From the NCBI GenBank assembly GCA_024640085.1, contig JAHEFR010000001.1, forward strand, positions 265,952-329,951: a stretch of DNA of 64,000 nucleotides. The letters are read 5' to 3'. This stretch comes from Gammaproteobacteria bacterium. Lineage in GTDB: Bacteria > Pseudomonadota > Gammaproteobacteria > Steroidobacterales > XN24. Positions 44,027-52,391 of the stretch are shown piece after piece; positions within the stretch are counted from its first letter, which is position 1, and each line of letters starts with the position of its first letter. Under the pieces are notes generated by a model that was not told the DNA's origin, made no database searches, and saw nothing but the letters and a program-made list of their open reading frames with translations. Made by a program: the position numbers and the translations under genes.

Positions 44027-45127
44027 TCAGGCACTTTTCCTTTCCCGGACACCGCTGGCCCACCAGATCCGGCACGCGCCCTCGTCGGACACCATGCAGG
44101 GCCCGACCGGGCTTCGCGGCGTGCAGGCCACGCCATAGATTCGACACTGATCGGGGTAGATCTTGCCAAGGACCACCTGGGCGCAGTCGCATCCCTGCGG
44201 CATCAGGCCGACCCGCTTGCGGGATTCGTCCCGGTATCCCGGATACCGCAGCCGCGCGTCGCGACTTGCGTATCGCGCCTGCAGGCCAAAGCCGGAGTCC
44301 GGGATGACGCCGATACCCCGCCAGGTCGCATCCTCTACGGTGAAAGCCTGCTCCATCTGCTTCCGGGCCACGGGGTTCCCGCCTGGTTGCACCACCGACG
44401 GATAGCAGTTGTCCAGGAACAGATTGCCGTCGATGAACTGCCGCAGCACTGAGTAGGTCCCTGCCAGGAGGCTGTCGGCGGTGAATCCGGCGATGGCCGT
44501 GGGCAACCGGTGCTTGTCCACCACGAAGTCCCAGTCCTCCGGTCCCATGACCGTGGACACGTGACCGGGCGCGATCAGCGCGTTGAAGCCGGCATCGCCG
44601 GACTCGAGCAGCATGGAGACCGCCGGCCAGGTGAGGCGTCCGGACAGCAGGAGATACAGATTCTCAGGCGCGCCCTCGCAGAGCATGGCTGCCACCGGCG
44701 CCATGGTCGTCTCGAAGCCTGCGGCGAAGAACACCACGTCCCGGTCGGGATTGTCCCGCGCGATCCGGGTCGCTTCCGTTGGCGAGGCGATGGGCCGGAT
44801 ATCAGCGCCGGCAGCCTTGGCCTGTTCCAGGGAGCGGATCTCGCGTCTCGGCACATTGACCGGGACCCTGAGCATGTCCCCGAAGGTCACGAGGATGACG
44901 TTCTCTCCCATTGCCACATGGATGGCTTCGTAGACGTCTTCCTCCGGGCAGATGCAGACCGGGCAGCCGGGACCCGGGATCAGTTCGATGGCCGGGGGGA
45001 GAGCCCCGCGGATACCGGCGGCGCTGATGGATCGCTCGTGACCGCCACAGACATTCATGATCTTGACGTTCTCGGGCAGGTCGAGCCGTCGGATACGATC
45101 CAGCCAGTTTGTCGCCGACAGGGTCAC
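44027..45127 (-). CDS. hypD: hydrogenase maturation factor HypD
   Basis: 366 aa iron-sulfur scaffold on which, with HypC, the Fe(CN)2CO group is built. Conserved motifs are visible: IMNVCGGHERSI near residue 24, IPGPGCPVCICPEED near 50-65, FFAAGFETTMAP, and the C-terminal cysteine region LMPQGCDCAQVVLGK ... CRIYGVACTPRSPVGPCMVS that holds the 4Fe-4S cluster. It starts 9 bp after the hypB stop. Confidence 0.97.
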   Translation of the reverse strand: MTLSATNWLDRIRRLDLPENVKIMNVCGGHERSISAAGIRGALPPAIELIPGPGCPVCICPEEDVYEAIHVAMGENVILVTFGDMLRVPVNVPRREIRSLEQAKAAGADIRPIASPTEATRIARDNPDRDVVFFAAGFETTMAPVAAMLCEGAPENLYLLLSGRLTWPAVSMLLESGDAGFNALIAPGHVSTVMGPEDWDFVVDKHRLPTAIAGFTADSLLAGTYSVLRQFIDGNLFLDNCYPSVVQPGGNPVARKQMEQAFTVEDATWRGIGVIPDSGFGLQARYASRDARLRYPGYRDESRKRVGLMPQGCDCAQVVLGKIYPDQCRIYGVACTPRSPVGPCMVSDEGACRIWWASGVRERKSA

Positions 45128-45136
45128 ACTGATTCC

Positions 45137-45961
45137 TCAGGCCGCCGGGTGGGAATGTAGCCGGGTCCCGTCCGGCTGGATCGCTGGCCGGCGGGTCTCG
45201 CCCCCGGCCTGGCGCGTCCGCTGACCGTCTACCTCGGACGTAAGCCAGGTCAGCCATCCGTCGATGCCGGCGCCGTGTCGCGCGGACAGGGTCTGTACCG
45301 GCGCCTGTGAGGCCAGTTTTCGCAGGTGGCTCTCGGCGAGGGCCGGATCAAAATCTCCCAGCACCTCCAGCAGGTCGCTCTTTGTAAAGAGCACCAGGTC
45401 CGCGGCACGGAACATCACCGGGTACTTGGCGGGCTTGTCGTCGCCCTCGGTGCAGGACAGCAGGGTGACGTTTAGATGCTGACCGAGATCGAAACTGGCC
45501 GGACAGACGAGATTGCCGACGTTCTCGATAAACACCACGTCCAGCCCTTCGAGGGCCAGGTCGTGGAGGGCATCGTGGACCATATGGGCGTCCAGGTGAC
45601 AGGCGTTGCCGGTAGCGATCTGGATGGCCGGCACACCCTTCGCGCGGATGCGCTCGGCGTCGTTCTCCGTCTCCAGGTCGCCTTCGATGACGGCGATGGA
45701 GTACTTGCCTGCCAGGGCCTCGATGGTCGCTTCCAGCAATGCGGTCTTGCCGGCGCCCGGCGAGGACATGAGATTGACGGCGAGCACCCCGTGGACGTCA
45801 AAGTGCTCACGGTTGTGCGCCGCCTGGTGATCGTTTTCACTGAGCAGACCCTGAAGGACGCTGACCGCCTCCCTGCCTGTCTCGGTCCTGGCAAGCTTGC
45901 CGTCGCCGGAGACCAGGTGCCGATTGCCCGGCGTCACGTTACATCCGCAGGTGTCACACAT
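45137..45961 (-). CDS. hypB: hydrogenase nickel-incorporation GTPase HypB
   Basis: 274 aa. SIMIBI GTPase that delivers nickel, normally with HypA. The N-terminal high-affinity motif is MCDTCGC. The P-loop reads NLMSSPGAGKTALLE near residue 64, and ENVGNLVCPASFDLG carries the Cys of the G-domain metal site. There is no poly-His stretch. Compared with short HypBs it has a C-terminal extension of about 35 residues ending in RLHSHPAA. No hypA occurs beside it. Confidence 0.96.
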   Translation of the reverse strand: MCDTCGCNVTPGNRHLVSGDGKLARTETGREAVSVLQGLLSENDHQAAHNREHFDVHGVLAVNLMSSPGAGKTALLEATIEALAGKYSIAVIEGDLETENDAERIRAKGVPAIQIATGNACHLDAHMVHDALHDLALEGLDVVFIENVGNLVCPASFDLGQHLNVTLLSCTEGDDKPAKYPVMFRAADLVLFTKSDLLEVLGDFDPALAESHLRKLASQAPVQTLSARHGAGIDGWLTWLTSEVDGQRTRQAGGETRRPAIQPDGTRLHSHPAA

Positions 45962-46024
45962 GGGCCTTTCCCTCGTTGCTGAGCCGCCCGTCGCCGCCCC
46001 GGCCTGTGCCGGCAGGGCGGGCTG

Positions 46025-46255
46025 TCACTGATCCATCGCCTCCAGGACCTGGTCGAACAGTTCCCACGCGGACTGGGCGTCTTGATGGGACACTTTCTGG
46101 ATCGCGTATCCGACGTGGACCATGACGAAGTCGCCGGGCTCGATGGCCTGGTCCTGCATCATGAAGAGGCTGACCTGCCGCTCCACGCCCTTGGCCTCGC
46201 AGCGGGCCTCGAATCCGTCGACCTCAATGATCTGCATGGGTATCGCGAGGCACAT
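46025..46255 (-). CDS. hypC: hydrogenase maturation chaperone HypC
   Basis: 76 aa. Begins MCLAIPMQII; Cys2 is the residue that binds the iron precursor and the large subunit. GDFVMVHVGYAIQKV is the second family block. It is the first gene of the hyp operon, 63 bp upstream of hypB, so the operon promoter should lie in the 207-bp divergent gap to the WS/DGAT gene, where I see no FNR box. Confidence 0.96.
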   Translation of the reverse strand: MCLAIPMQIIEVDGFEARCEAKGVERQVSLFMMQDQAIEPGDFVMVHVGYAIQKVSHQDAQSAWELFDQVLEAMDQ

Positions 46256-46462
46256 AATCTTCGTCTGTGTCAGTTGGAATCAATCTAAGTCTATCCCGAG
46301 CCGGGGTGCGAACAAAACGATGCAGGTCAATTACCGGGTAGATCGTTTCCCGCTAATGTCCGGGACTGGTGATGCCGCCAGGCGCGGCGGCCGGTCCGGG
46401 CCGTTGCCTGGGCGACGGGAAAACGGCTACCCTCGGGCAGTTGCCCCGACGCGACGGACTCG

Positions 46463-47929
46463 ATGCAAGTACTCGACAGCCTGGACTCCGCCTTCCTCTA
46501 TCTGGAGACGCCTGACGCGCCGATGCATATCGGCAGCGTACAGATTTACGAAGGCACCGGTGACGAGTTTGTCATCGACCGTTATCGGAGTCTTATCCGG
46601 TCCCGGCTTCATACATCGTCGGTCTTCCGGCGACGGGTGGTCCACGTTCCCTTGGATCTCGGGCGCCCGTACTGGGTCGAGGACCCGAAATTCGACCTGG
46701 ACGCACACCTCCAGCATCTCAGGCTTCCGGGACCGGCCGGGTGGCGGCAGCTCAGGGACCTGGCGGAGCGACAATTCGCGACGCCGCTTGATCCGAACCG
46801 GCCGCTGTGGAGCCTGACCTTCGTGGAAGGCCTCGACGGGCTACCAGAGTTGCCGAAAGGCTCGTTCGCGCTCATATCGAAGATTCACCATGCGGCCGTG
46901 GACGGCATGGGGTCCATGGACCTGTTTTCCGCCCTGTGGGACACGAGTGCCGAGGGCCGGGTGGTGCCGGCCCCCGGACACTGGGAACCGGAGCGGCTCC
47001 CTAGCCGGCTCGGACTGCTCGGCCGGACGGTGGCGCACCTGGTGACCGAGCCCGCGACGATCGCCAGGACGGCGACGGCAGTCGTCCGCGGCGGCTGGGG
47101 GCTCGGCCGGGAGGTGCTCACAGGTGAGCACCACAGTCATCGATTACTGTTTGCCGCGCCCAAGACCTGCTTCAACGAACCGATCGTGATCCAGAGGAGT
47201 TTCGGCGGCGTCTCTTTCCCTCTCAACGGCATCAAGGCCATCAAGAACCGGGTGGAGGGCACAACCGTCAACGACGTCGTGCTGGCCATCTGCGCGGGCG
47301 CGCTACGGCAGTATCTCCAGGCCAACGACGACCTTCCGGACCGGCCGCTGGTGGCCATGGCGCCGATCTCGGTGCGGGACGAAGTGCATACGGGGCTGAA
47401 CCGGGTGTCGGCGATGCTCGTGGAGCTGGCCACCGGTGAGCCGGATGCGATGAGGCGCCTGGCGGCGATCCATGAGAGCACGCGCGAAAGCAAGGCGTAC
47501 GCCAAGGCCATCGGCGCCGGCACGCTGACCGATTCGACCCGGGTGGTACCGTATTCCCTGGCCAGTGGCGCGGCGAAACTGTACAGCCGAATGAAAGTAG
47601 CTCACTACCACCGACCCCCGTTCAATCTGGTGATCACAAACGTCCCCGGGCCGCGCAGCGAGTTGTACCTCGGCGGAGCGCGGATGCTCAATCTGTTCGG
47701 GATGGCGCCCGTGATCGACGGGCTTGGGCTGATCATTGTCGTCACCAGCTACGCCGGTCACCTGACCATCAGCGTCAACGCGGCCAGGAATCTGTTGCCG
47801 GACGTGGATCTGCTGTTGGCCGCGATCAGGTCGTCCTACCGGGAACTGAGCCGCGCGGCGGCGGCCCGTCGGGCAGGCAAACGACCGGCGAAGAAAGTCG
47901 CTCGCCGGCAGGCGAGGGGGCGCGGATGA
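46463..47929 (+). CDS. wax ester synthase / acyl-CoA:diacylglycerol acyltransferase (WS/DGAT)
   Basis: 488 aa, typical length. Makes storage triacylglycerol or wax esters from acyl-CoA. The catalytic motif H-H-x3-D-G is at about residues 141-148 (KIHHAAVDGMG), and the C-terminal NVPGPRSELYLGGARML block of the family is present. The tail is very basic (RRAGKRPAKKVARRQARGRG). The stop overlaps the next gene (ATGA), a lipase-like hydrolase, so synthesis and turnover genes are coupled. Confidence 0.94.
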   Translation: MQVLDSLDSAFLYLETPDAPMHIGSVQIYEGTGDEFVIDRYRSLIRSRLHTSSVFRRRVVHVPLDLGRPYWVEDPKFDLDAHLQHLRLPGPAGWRQLRDLAERQFATPLDPNRPLWSLTFVEGLDGLPELPKGSFALISKIHHAAVDGMGSMDLFSALWDTSAEGRVVPAPGHWEPERLPSRLGLLGRTVAHLVTEPATIARTATAVVRGGWGLGREVLTGEHHSHRLLFAAPKTCFNEPIVIQRSFGGVSFPLNGIKAIKNRVEGTTVNDVVLAICAGALRQYLQANDDLPDRPLVAMAPISVRDEVHTGLNRVSAMLVELATGEPDAMRRLAAIHESTRESKAYAKAIGAGTLTDSTRVVPYSLASGAAKLYSRMKVAHYHRPPFNLVITNVPGPRSELYLGGARMLNLFGMAPVIDGLGLIIVVTSYAGHLTISVNAARNLLPDVDLLLAAIRSSYRELSRAAAARRAGKRPAKKVARRQARGRG

Positions 47930-48696
47930 GCGGACCCGAGGCGGCAGCGACCCGTCCCTCCCTCTGGCTGCAGATGCTGGAGTCGCGGGCTCTGCCGGAA
48001 CTGGGTGCCTATGCGAGCCTCTATCCGCTGATGTACCTGGCGCCGAAGGGAGATGGCCACCCGGTCCTGGTCATTCCAGGATTCCTCACTACAGGCGCGG
48101 CCACGTTTCCCTTGCGGCATTTCCTCAAAATCCTCGGCTACAAGGGCCACCGCTGGAAGCTGGGTCGCAATTTGGGGCCAGTGGGTTACAAGGAATTCGA
48201 GATCCTGCAACGACTGAAGGATCTACGGCATCGCTACGGACGCAAGGTCAGCGTCATCGGCTGGAGTCTGGGCGGACTCTATGCCCGGGAGCTCGCCTGG
48301 ATGGCCCCCGGGGATGTACGAACGGTGATCACGCTAGGGACGCCGTTCCGTCACCACGACGCCACGGCCGTCTCCTGGCTTTATGAAGATCTGACCGGGC
48401 AGGTGGAAGCGCATATGCCGCCTGAATTCCGGGAGCGTCTCGATATGCCTCCGCCGGTCCCCAGCACCGCCATCTACAGCCGAACGGATGGCGTGGTCCC
48501 TTGGCGCTGCTCGCTGGAACGGCCTTCGGAATTCTCCGAGAACATCCGGGTCGAAAGCAGTCACTGCGGTCTCGGACATCATCCCGCCGTGCTGTGGGCC
48601 ATCGCGGACCGGCTGGCGCAGCCGGAGGGTCAGTGGCGCCCCTTCAGCCGGCAGGGGTTTCGGCGCCTCGTCTATCTGTCGCCGGATCGGCTGTAA
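47926..48696 (+). CDS. alpha/beta-hydrolase, lipase/esterase-like
   Basis: 256 aa. Strand-turn-helix region VLVIPGFLTTGAATFPLRHF with the oxyanion motif, nucleophile elbow GWSLGG (Ser 114), acid residue in RTDGVVPW (Asp 188) and His 213 in SSHCGLGHHP complete a catalytic triad. No signal peptide. The close coupling to WS/DGAT suggests action on stored neutral lipid or on an acyl intermediate; this is inferred from context only. Confidence 0.9.
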   Translation: MSGPEAAATRPSLWLQMLESRALPELGAYASLYPLMYLAPKGDGHPVLVIPGFLTTGAATFPLRHFLKILGYKGHRWKLGRNLGPVGYKEFEILQRLKDLRHRYGRKVSVIGWSLGGLYARELAWMAPGDVRTVITLGTPFRHHDATAVSWLYEDLTGQVEAHMPPEFRERLDMPPPVPSTAIYSRTDGVVPWRCSLERPSEFSENIRVESSHCGLGHHPAVLWAIADRLAQPEGQWRPFSRQGFRRLVYLSPDRL

Positions 48697-48714
48697 GGAC
48701 AGCGACGAAAAATC

Positions 48715-48742
48715 TTGTTCCAGCGGCCGGGTTGTCTAGAAT
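48715..48742 (+). promoter_or_regulatory. candidate sigma70 promoter for homospermidine synthase
   Basis: TTGTTC (48715-48720) and TAGAAT (48737-48742) are separated by 16 bp, 19 bp after the hydrolase stop. It would give a leader of about 130 nt before the ATG at 48878. Confidence 0.45.
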
Positions 48743-48877
48743 CCGCTGCATTAGGACCCGCCTCAGCGGGAAGCGACCGGGGGCCGCCCGCACATTGTTC
48801 CGCCCGGGCACGCGGAACCGGACGGTCTTCTACATGTAGCCCCGCGCAAGCACCGGCGCTCAATCAGGCCTGGAAAA

Positions 48878-50293
48878 ATGACTGAATTCAAAAGTTACCT
48901 GGATTTCCCGGGACGGATCGTCATGGTCGGTTTCGGCAGCATCGGTCAGGGCAGCCTGCCGTTGATCCTGAGGCATATCGGCATCGCCCCCGATCGGATA
49001 CGCATTGTCACCGGCGACGAGCGCGGGCGCCGGGAAGCCCAGGCCCTCGGCATCGACTTCCGCGTCATGCCCCTGGACCGCGAGAACTACCTGTCGATCC
49101 TGGATCCACTGGTAGGTGAAGGAGACTTCCTGGTTAACCTCTCCGTGGACGTGTCCAGCATCGATCTGGTCCGATTCTGCCGCGAGAAGGGCGCGCTCTA
49201 TCTCGATACCTGTATCGAGCCGTGGCCCGGCGGGTACACGGATCCGAGCCTGCCCATGGGCGCGCGCACGAACTATGCCTTGCGGGAGAAAGCCCTGGCG
49301 CTTCGCGCCGAGGGCGGCGGCCCGACGGCGGTGATCACTCACGGCGCCAATCCCGGCCTGGTCTCCCATTTCGTCAAGCAGGCGCTCCTGAATGTCGCCG
49401 GGGATACGGGAGTCGACCACGATGAGCCTGACACCCGGGAGGCATGGGCGGCGCTGGCGGCCCGTCTCGGCGTGAAGGTCATCCATATCGCAGAACGTGA
49501 CACGCAGGTGGCTGATATGGCCAAGGGCGTGGGCGAGTTCGTCAACACATGGTCCATCGACGGTTTCGTGAGCGAAGGCCTGCAGCCGGCGGAACTGGGC
49601 TGGGGCTCCCACGAAAGGACCCTGCCCGCGGACGGCGCGACCCACTCCGAGGGATGTGGCGCTGGGATCTATCTCCGCCGCCCCGGGGCGTCCCAGCGGG
49701 TACGGACGTGGACGCCAAAGGAGGGTCCGTTCCATGGCTTCCTTATCACCCATGGCGAATCCATCTCCATCGCGGATTACCTCACCGTGCGTGAGGGGGG
49801 CGAGGTCCGCTACCGACCGACCGTGCACTACGCCTATCATCCCTGCGATGATGCCGTGCTGTCGGTGCACGAAATGGCCGGGAAGGCCTGGCAGCAGCAG
49901 GCCAGGCAGCGTCTGCTCATGGACGAGATCGTCTCCGGGATCGACGAGCTTGGGGTGCTGCTGGCAGGTCATGCAAAAAACGCCTACTGGTACGGATCCC
50001 AGTTATCCGTCGGCGAGGCCCGGGACCTGGCGCCCTATAACAACGCTACCAGCCTCCAGGTGACGGTCTCCGTGTTGTCGGGGATGATATGGGCCATGGA
50101 GAATCCCGACCGCGGCGTGGTGGAACCGGATGAGATGGATTTCCGCCGCAACCTCGAGATTACCGGGCCCTACCTTGGCCCGGTGGTCGGCCGTTACACG
50201 GACTGGACTCCGCTCAACGGTCGCGGGACGCTGTTCGAGGAAGACCTGGACAGGGACGATCCCTGGCAGTTCAAGAATGTGCGCGTGATCTGA
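48878..50293 (+). CDS. hss: homospermidine synthase
   Basis: 471 aa. NAD-dependent enzyme that forms sym-homospermidine from two putrescines (or putrescine plus spermidine). The N-terminal Rossmann motif reads IVMVGFGSIGQGSLP, followed by THGANPGLVSHFVKQALL, HAKNAYWYGSQLS near the C-terminus, and the usual family end (DWTPLNGRGTLFEEDLDRDD). The length fits bacterial Hss. It stands alone between the lipid genes and the ars operon. Confidence 0.95.
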   Translation: MTEFKSYLDFPGRIVMVGFGSIGQGSLPLILRHIGIAPDRIRIVTGDERGRREAQALGIDFRVMPLDRENYLSILDPLVGEGDFLVNLSVDVSSIDLVRFCREKGALYLDTCIEPWPGGYTDPSLPMGARTNYALREKALALRAEGGGPTAVITHGANPGLVSHFVKQALLNVAGDTGVDHDEPDTREAWAALAARLGVKVIHIAERDTQVADMAKGVGEFVNTWSIDGFVSEGLQPAELGWGSHERTLPADGATHSEGCGAGIYLRRPGASQRVRTWTPKEGPFHGFLITHGESISIADYLTVREGGEVRYRPTVHYAYHPCDDAVLSVHEMAGKAWQQQARQRLLMDEIVSGIDELGVLLAGHAKNAYWYGSQLSVGEARDLAPYNNATSLQVTVSVLSGMIWAMENPDRGVVEPDEMDFRRNLEITGPYLGPVVGRYTDWTPLNGRGTLFEEDLDRDDPWQFKNVRVI

Positions 50294-50343
50294 CTCCGTC
50301 GGGTGAGGCGCCGTCACGGATTGCAACAGGACTGTCACAATCG

Positions 50344-50359
50344 TTCCATATTTTTGGAA
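50344..50359. promoter_or_regulatory. candidate ArsR operator
   Basis: TTCCA-TATTTT-TGGAA is an inverted repeat directly upstream of the arsR ATG at 50362, the usual place for an autoregulatory ArsR site. A TTGCAA at 50321-50326 may be the -35. Confidence 0.5.
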
Positions 50360-50361
50360 GT

Positions 50362-50730
50362 ATGGAACTGAGAGATGCCGTCAATGCCCTTTCCGGCCTG
50401 GCCAACTAAACCCGGCTGGCGATCTTCCGTCACCTGGTTCAGCAGGGGCCGGAGGGAGAGGCGGCCGGCGACCTGGCGCAGAGATTCGCGTTGCCCGGCC
50501 CGACCCTCTCATTTCATCTCTCGCAGCTCTGCCAGTGCGGTCTGCTCAGCTCGAAGCGGCGGGGCAGGCACATCCTGTATTCGGCGGACTACGCGGCCAT
50601 GAGCGGGCTGATGGGGTTTCTGACCGAGAATTGCTGTGGCGGCGACCCGGACCGGTGCGAATCTGCGGCTGCGCGCAGCTGCCTCCCCGGCGGCGGCGAT
50701 CCTGTACGGAGGACTGGAAGTGACCGATGA
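50362..50730 (+). pseudogene. arsR: arsR with an in-frame stop codon
   Basis: The reading frame of an ArsR-family arsenic repressor starts with MELRDAVNALSGLAN and hits TAA at codon 16 (50407-50409). It then continues in the same frame as TRLAIFRHLVQQGPEGEAAG, QRFALPGPTLSFHLSQLCQC, SSKRRGRHILYSADYAAM, GFLTENCCGGDPDRCE. Everything except codon 16 is intact. A single G-to-T change would restore Glu (GAA), giving LANETRLAIF. The C-terminal CCGG and Cys-rich tail are typical metalloid-sensing positions. It overlaps arsC by 11 bp. The remainder could restart at a downstream codon, but would lack the first helix. Confidence 0.85.
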
Positions 50731-51265
50731 CCGGATCTTTAACGTGCTGTTCCTCTGCACGGGGAACTCGGCTCGCAGCATTCTGGGCGAGGCGCTGATC
50801 AATCACTGGGGACGTGGCCGATTCCGGGGCTTCAGCGCCGGTAGCGACCCCACGGGTCACGTCCACCCGATGGCGCTGGCCCTGTTGCGGCATCTCGACT
50901 TGCCGATCGACGGCCTGCGCAGCAAGAGCTGGGAGGAGTTGTCGGCTGCTGACGCCCCTGTGATGGACTTCGTCTTCACCGTCTGCGACAACGCAGCGGC
51001 CGAGACCTGCCCGGTCTGGCCAGGCCAACCAATGAGCGCCCACTGGGGCATGCCGGATCCAGCGGCGGTGGAGGGCGACGACGTGACCCGGATGCAGGCG
51101 TTCCGGGCCGCCTTCAAACAACTCGAGAACCGCATCCGGATCTTCGTTGATCTGCCCGTGGGTTCCCTCGATCGTCTCAGCCTGCAGCGGAGCGTGGATC
51201 GCATCGGCGAGTTTCAGGACGTCGATGAGAGCAGCCAAGCGGTCGAGGAGGTCGACCTCAAGTGA
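50720..51265 (+). CDS. arsC: arsenate reductase, low-molecular-weight phosphatase type
   Basis: 181 aa from GTG 50720, supported by GGAGG 7 nt upstream. The phosphatase-like active site is VLFLCTGNSARS (Cys 13, C-x5-R). Two further Cys occur in VFTVCDNAAAETCPVWPG, the pair used in thioredoxin-coupled members. The acid block KSWEEL is also present. Reduces arsenate to arsenite for export by the next gene. The stop overlaps the acr3 start (GTGA). Confidence 0.95.
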   Translation: MTDDRIFNVLFLCTGNSARSILGEALINHWGRGRFRGFSAGSDPTGHVHPMALALLRHLDLPIDGLRSKSWEELSAADAPVMDFVFTVCDNAAAETCPVWPGQPMSAHWGMPDPAAVEGDDVTRMQAFRAAFKQLENRIRIFVDLPVGSLDRLSLQRSVDRIGEFQDVDESSQAVEEVDLK

Positions 51266-52326
51266 GCGCCGTCTGCGACAGCGGCAGTCCAGCCGCCTCC
51301 ATGGGGCGGTTCGAGCGCTACCTGAGCATCTGGGTCGGCCTGTGCATCGTCGCCGGCATCGTCCTGGGTCATCTCATACCGGGAGCATTCCGCGCCATCG
51401 GCGCCATGGAAGTGGCCAGGGTCAACCTGCCCGTGGCGATCCTGATCTGGGTGATGGTCGTACCCATGCTGCTGAAAGTGGATTTCGGCGCCATGAAGCA
51501 GCTGGGACGCCACTGGAAAGGGATCGGTGTGACACTGTTCGTCAACTGGGCCGTGAAACCCTTCTCCATGGCGCTGCTGGCCTGGGTCTTTATCTATGGG
51601 GTGTTCGCTGACTGGTTGCCTGCCGATCAGCGTGACAGCTACGTGGCCGGCCTGATCCTGCTGGCGGCCGCGCCCTGCACGGCCATGGTCTTCGTCTGGA
51701 GCCGATTGAGCGACGGTGACCCCAACTTCACGCTGTCCCAGGTGGCGCTGAACGACACCATCATGATCTTCGCCTTCGCGCCGATCGTCGGGCTGCTGCT
51801 GGGGATCTCCGCCATTACCGTACCGTGGAGCACACTGTTTCTGTCCGTGGTCCTCTACATCGTGATCCCCGTGGTATTCGCCCAGTGGTGGCGGACCCGA
51901 ATCCTGAGGACGAAGGCGGAACGGGGGCTGGAGGCCGTGCTTGCCAGGATGCATCCGCTGTCCCTGTCGGCGCTGTTGATCACGCTGGTCCTGTTGTTCG
52001 GATTCCAGGGAGAGCAGATCATCGCCCAGCCTCTGGTGATCGCTCTCATCGCCGTGCCCATCGTGATCCAGGTGTACTTCAATTCCGGCCTGGCCTACCT
52101 CCTCAACCGCAAGCTGGGCGTGGACCATTGCGTGGCCGGGCCCTCGGCCCTGATAGGGGCCAGCAACTTCTTCGAGTTGGCCGTGGCGGCCGCCATCAGC
52201 CTGTTCGGATTTGAGTCCGGGGCGGCGCTGGCCACGGTCGTGGGCGTCCTCATCGAAGTGCCGGTGATGTTGTCGGTGGTTCGGATTGTCAACCGCAGCC
52301 GTCACTGGTACGAGGCCGGGCGGTAG
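51262..52326 (+). CDS. acr3: arsenite efflux permease Acr3
   Basis: 354 aa with ten hydrophobic segments, starting at GTG 51262. The essential Cys lies in LAAAPCTAMVFVWSRL near residue 134-150, and ANRKLGV/GASNFFELAVAAAISLFG blocks near the end are typical for Acr3. It is translationally coupled to arsC. Together they give arsenate resistance even though the local repressor is broken. Confidence 0.95.
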   Translation: MSAVCDSGSPAASMGRFERYLSIWVGLCIVAGIVLGHLIPGAFRAIGAMEVARVNLPVAILIWVMVVPMLLKVDFGAMKQLGRHWKGIGVTLFVNWAVKPFSMALLAWVFIYGVFADWLPADQRDSYVAGLILLAAAPCTAMVFVWSRLSDGDPNFTLSQVALNDTIMIFAFAPIVGLLLGISAITVPWSTLFLSVVLYIVIPVVFAQWWRTRILRTKAERGLEAVLARMHPLSLSALLITLVLLFGFQGEQIIAQPLVIALIAVPIVIQVYFNSGLAYLLNRKLGVDHCVAGPSALIGASNFFELAVAAAISLFGFESGAALATVVGVLIEVPVMLSVVRIVNRSRHWYEAGR

Positions 52327-52391
52327 CCGGAAGAGCCCCGCAGAGGCCGCGGGTGGCTGCTTGCCGATCGGGTGGCACAGCGGGCCCGCGA

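Noticed and set aside
40637..46255. Possibility that the hyp genes mark a hydrogenase gene island
   Set aside because: No NiFe subunit, cytochrome b or endopeptidase gene is found anywhere in the window.
50375..50602. 75-codon frame over the arsR start
   Set aside because: It is in another frame from the ArsR-like sequence and has no similarity to anything recognised.
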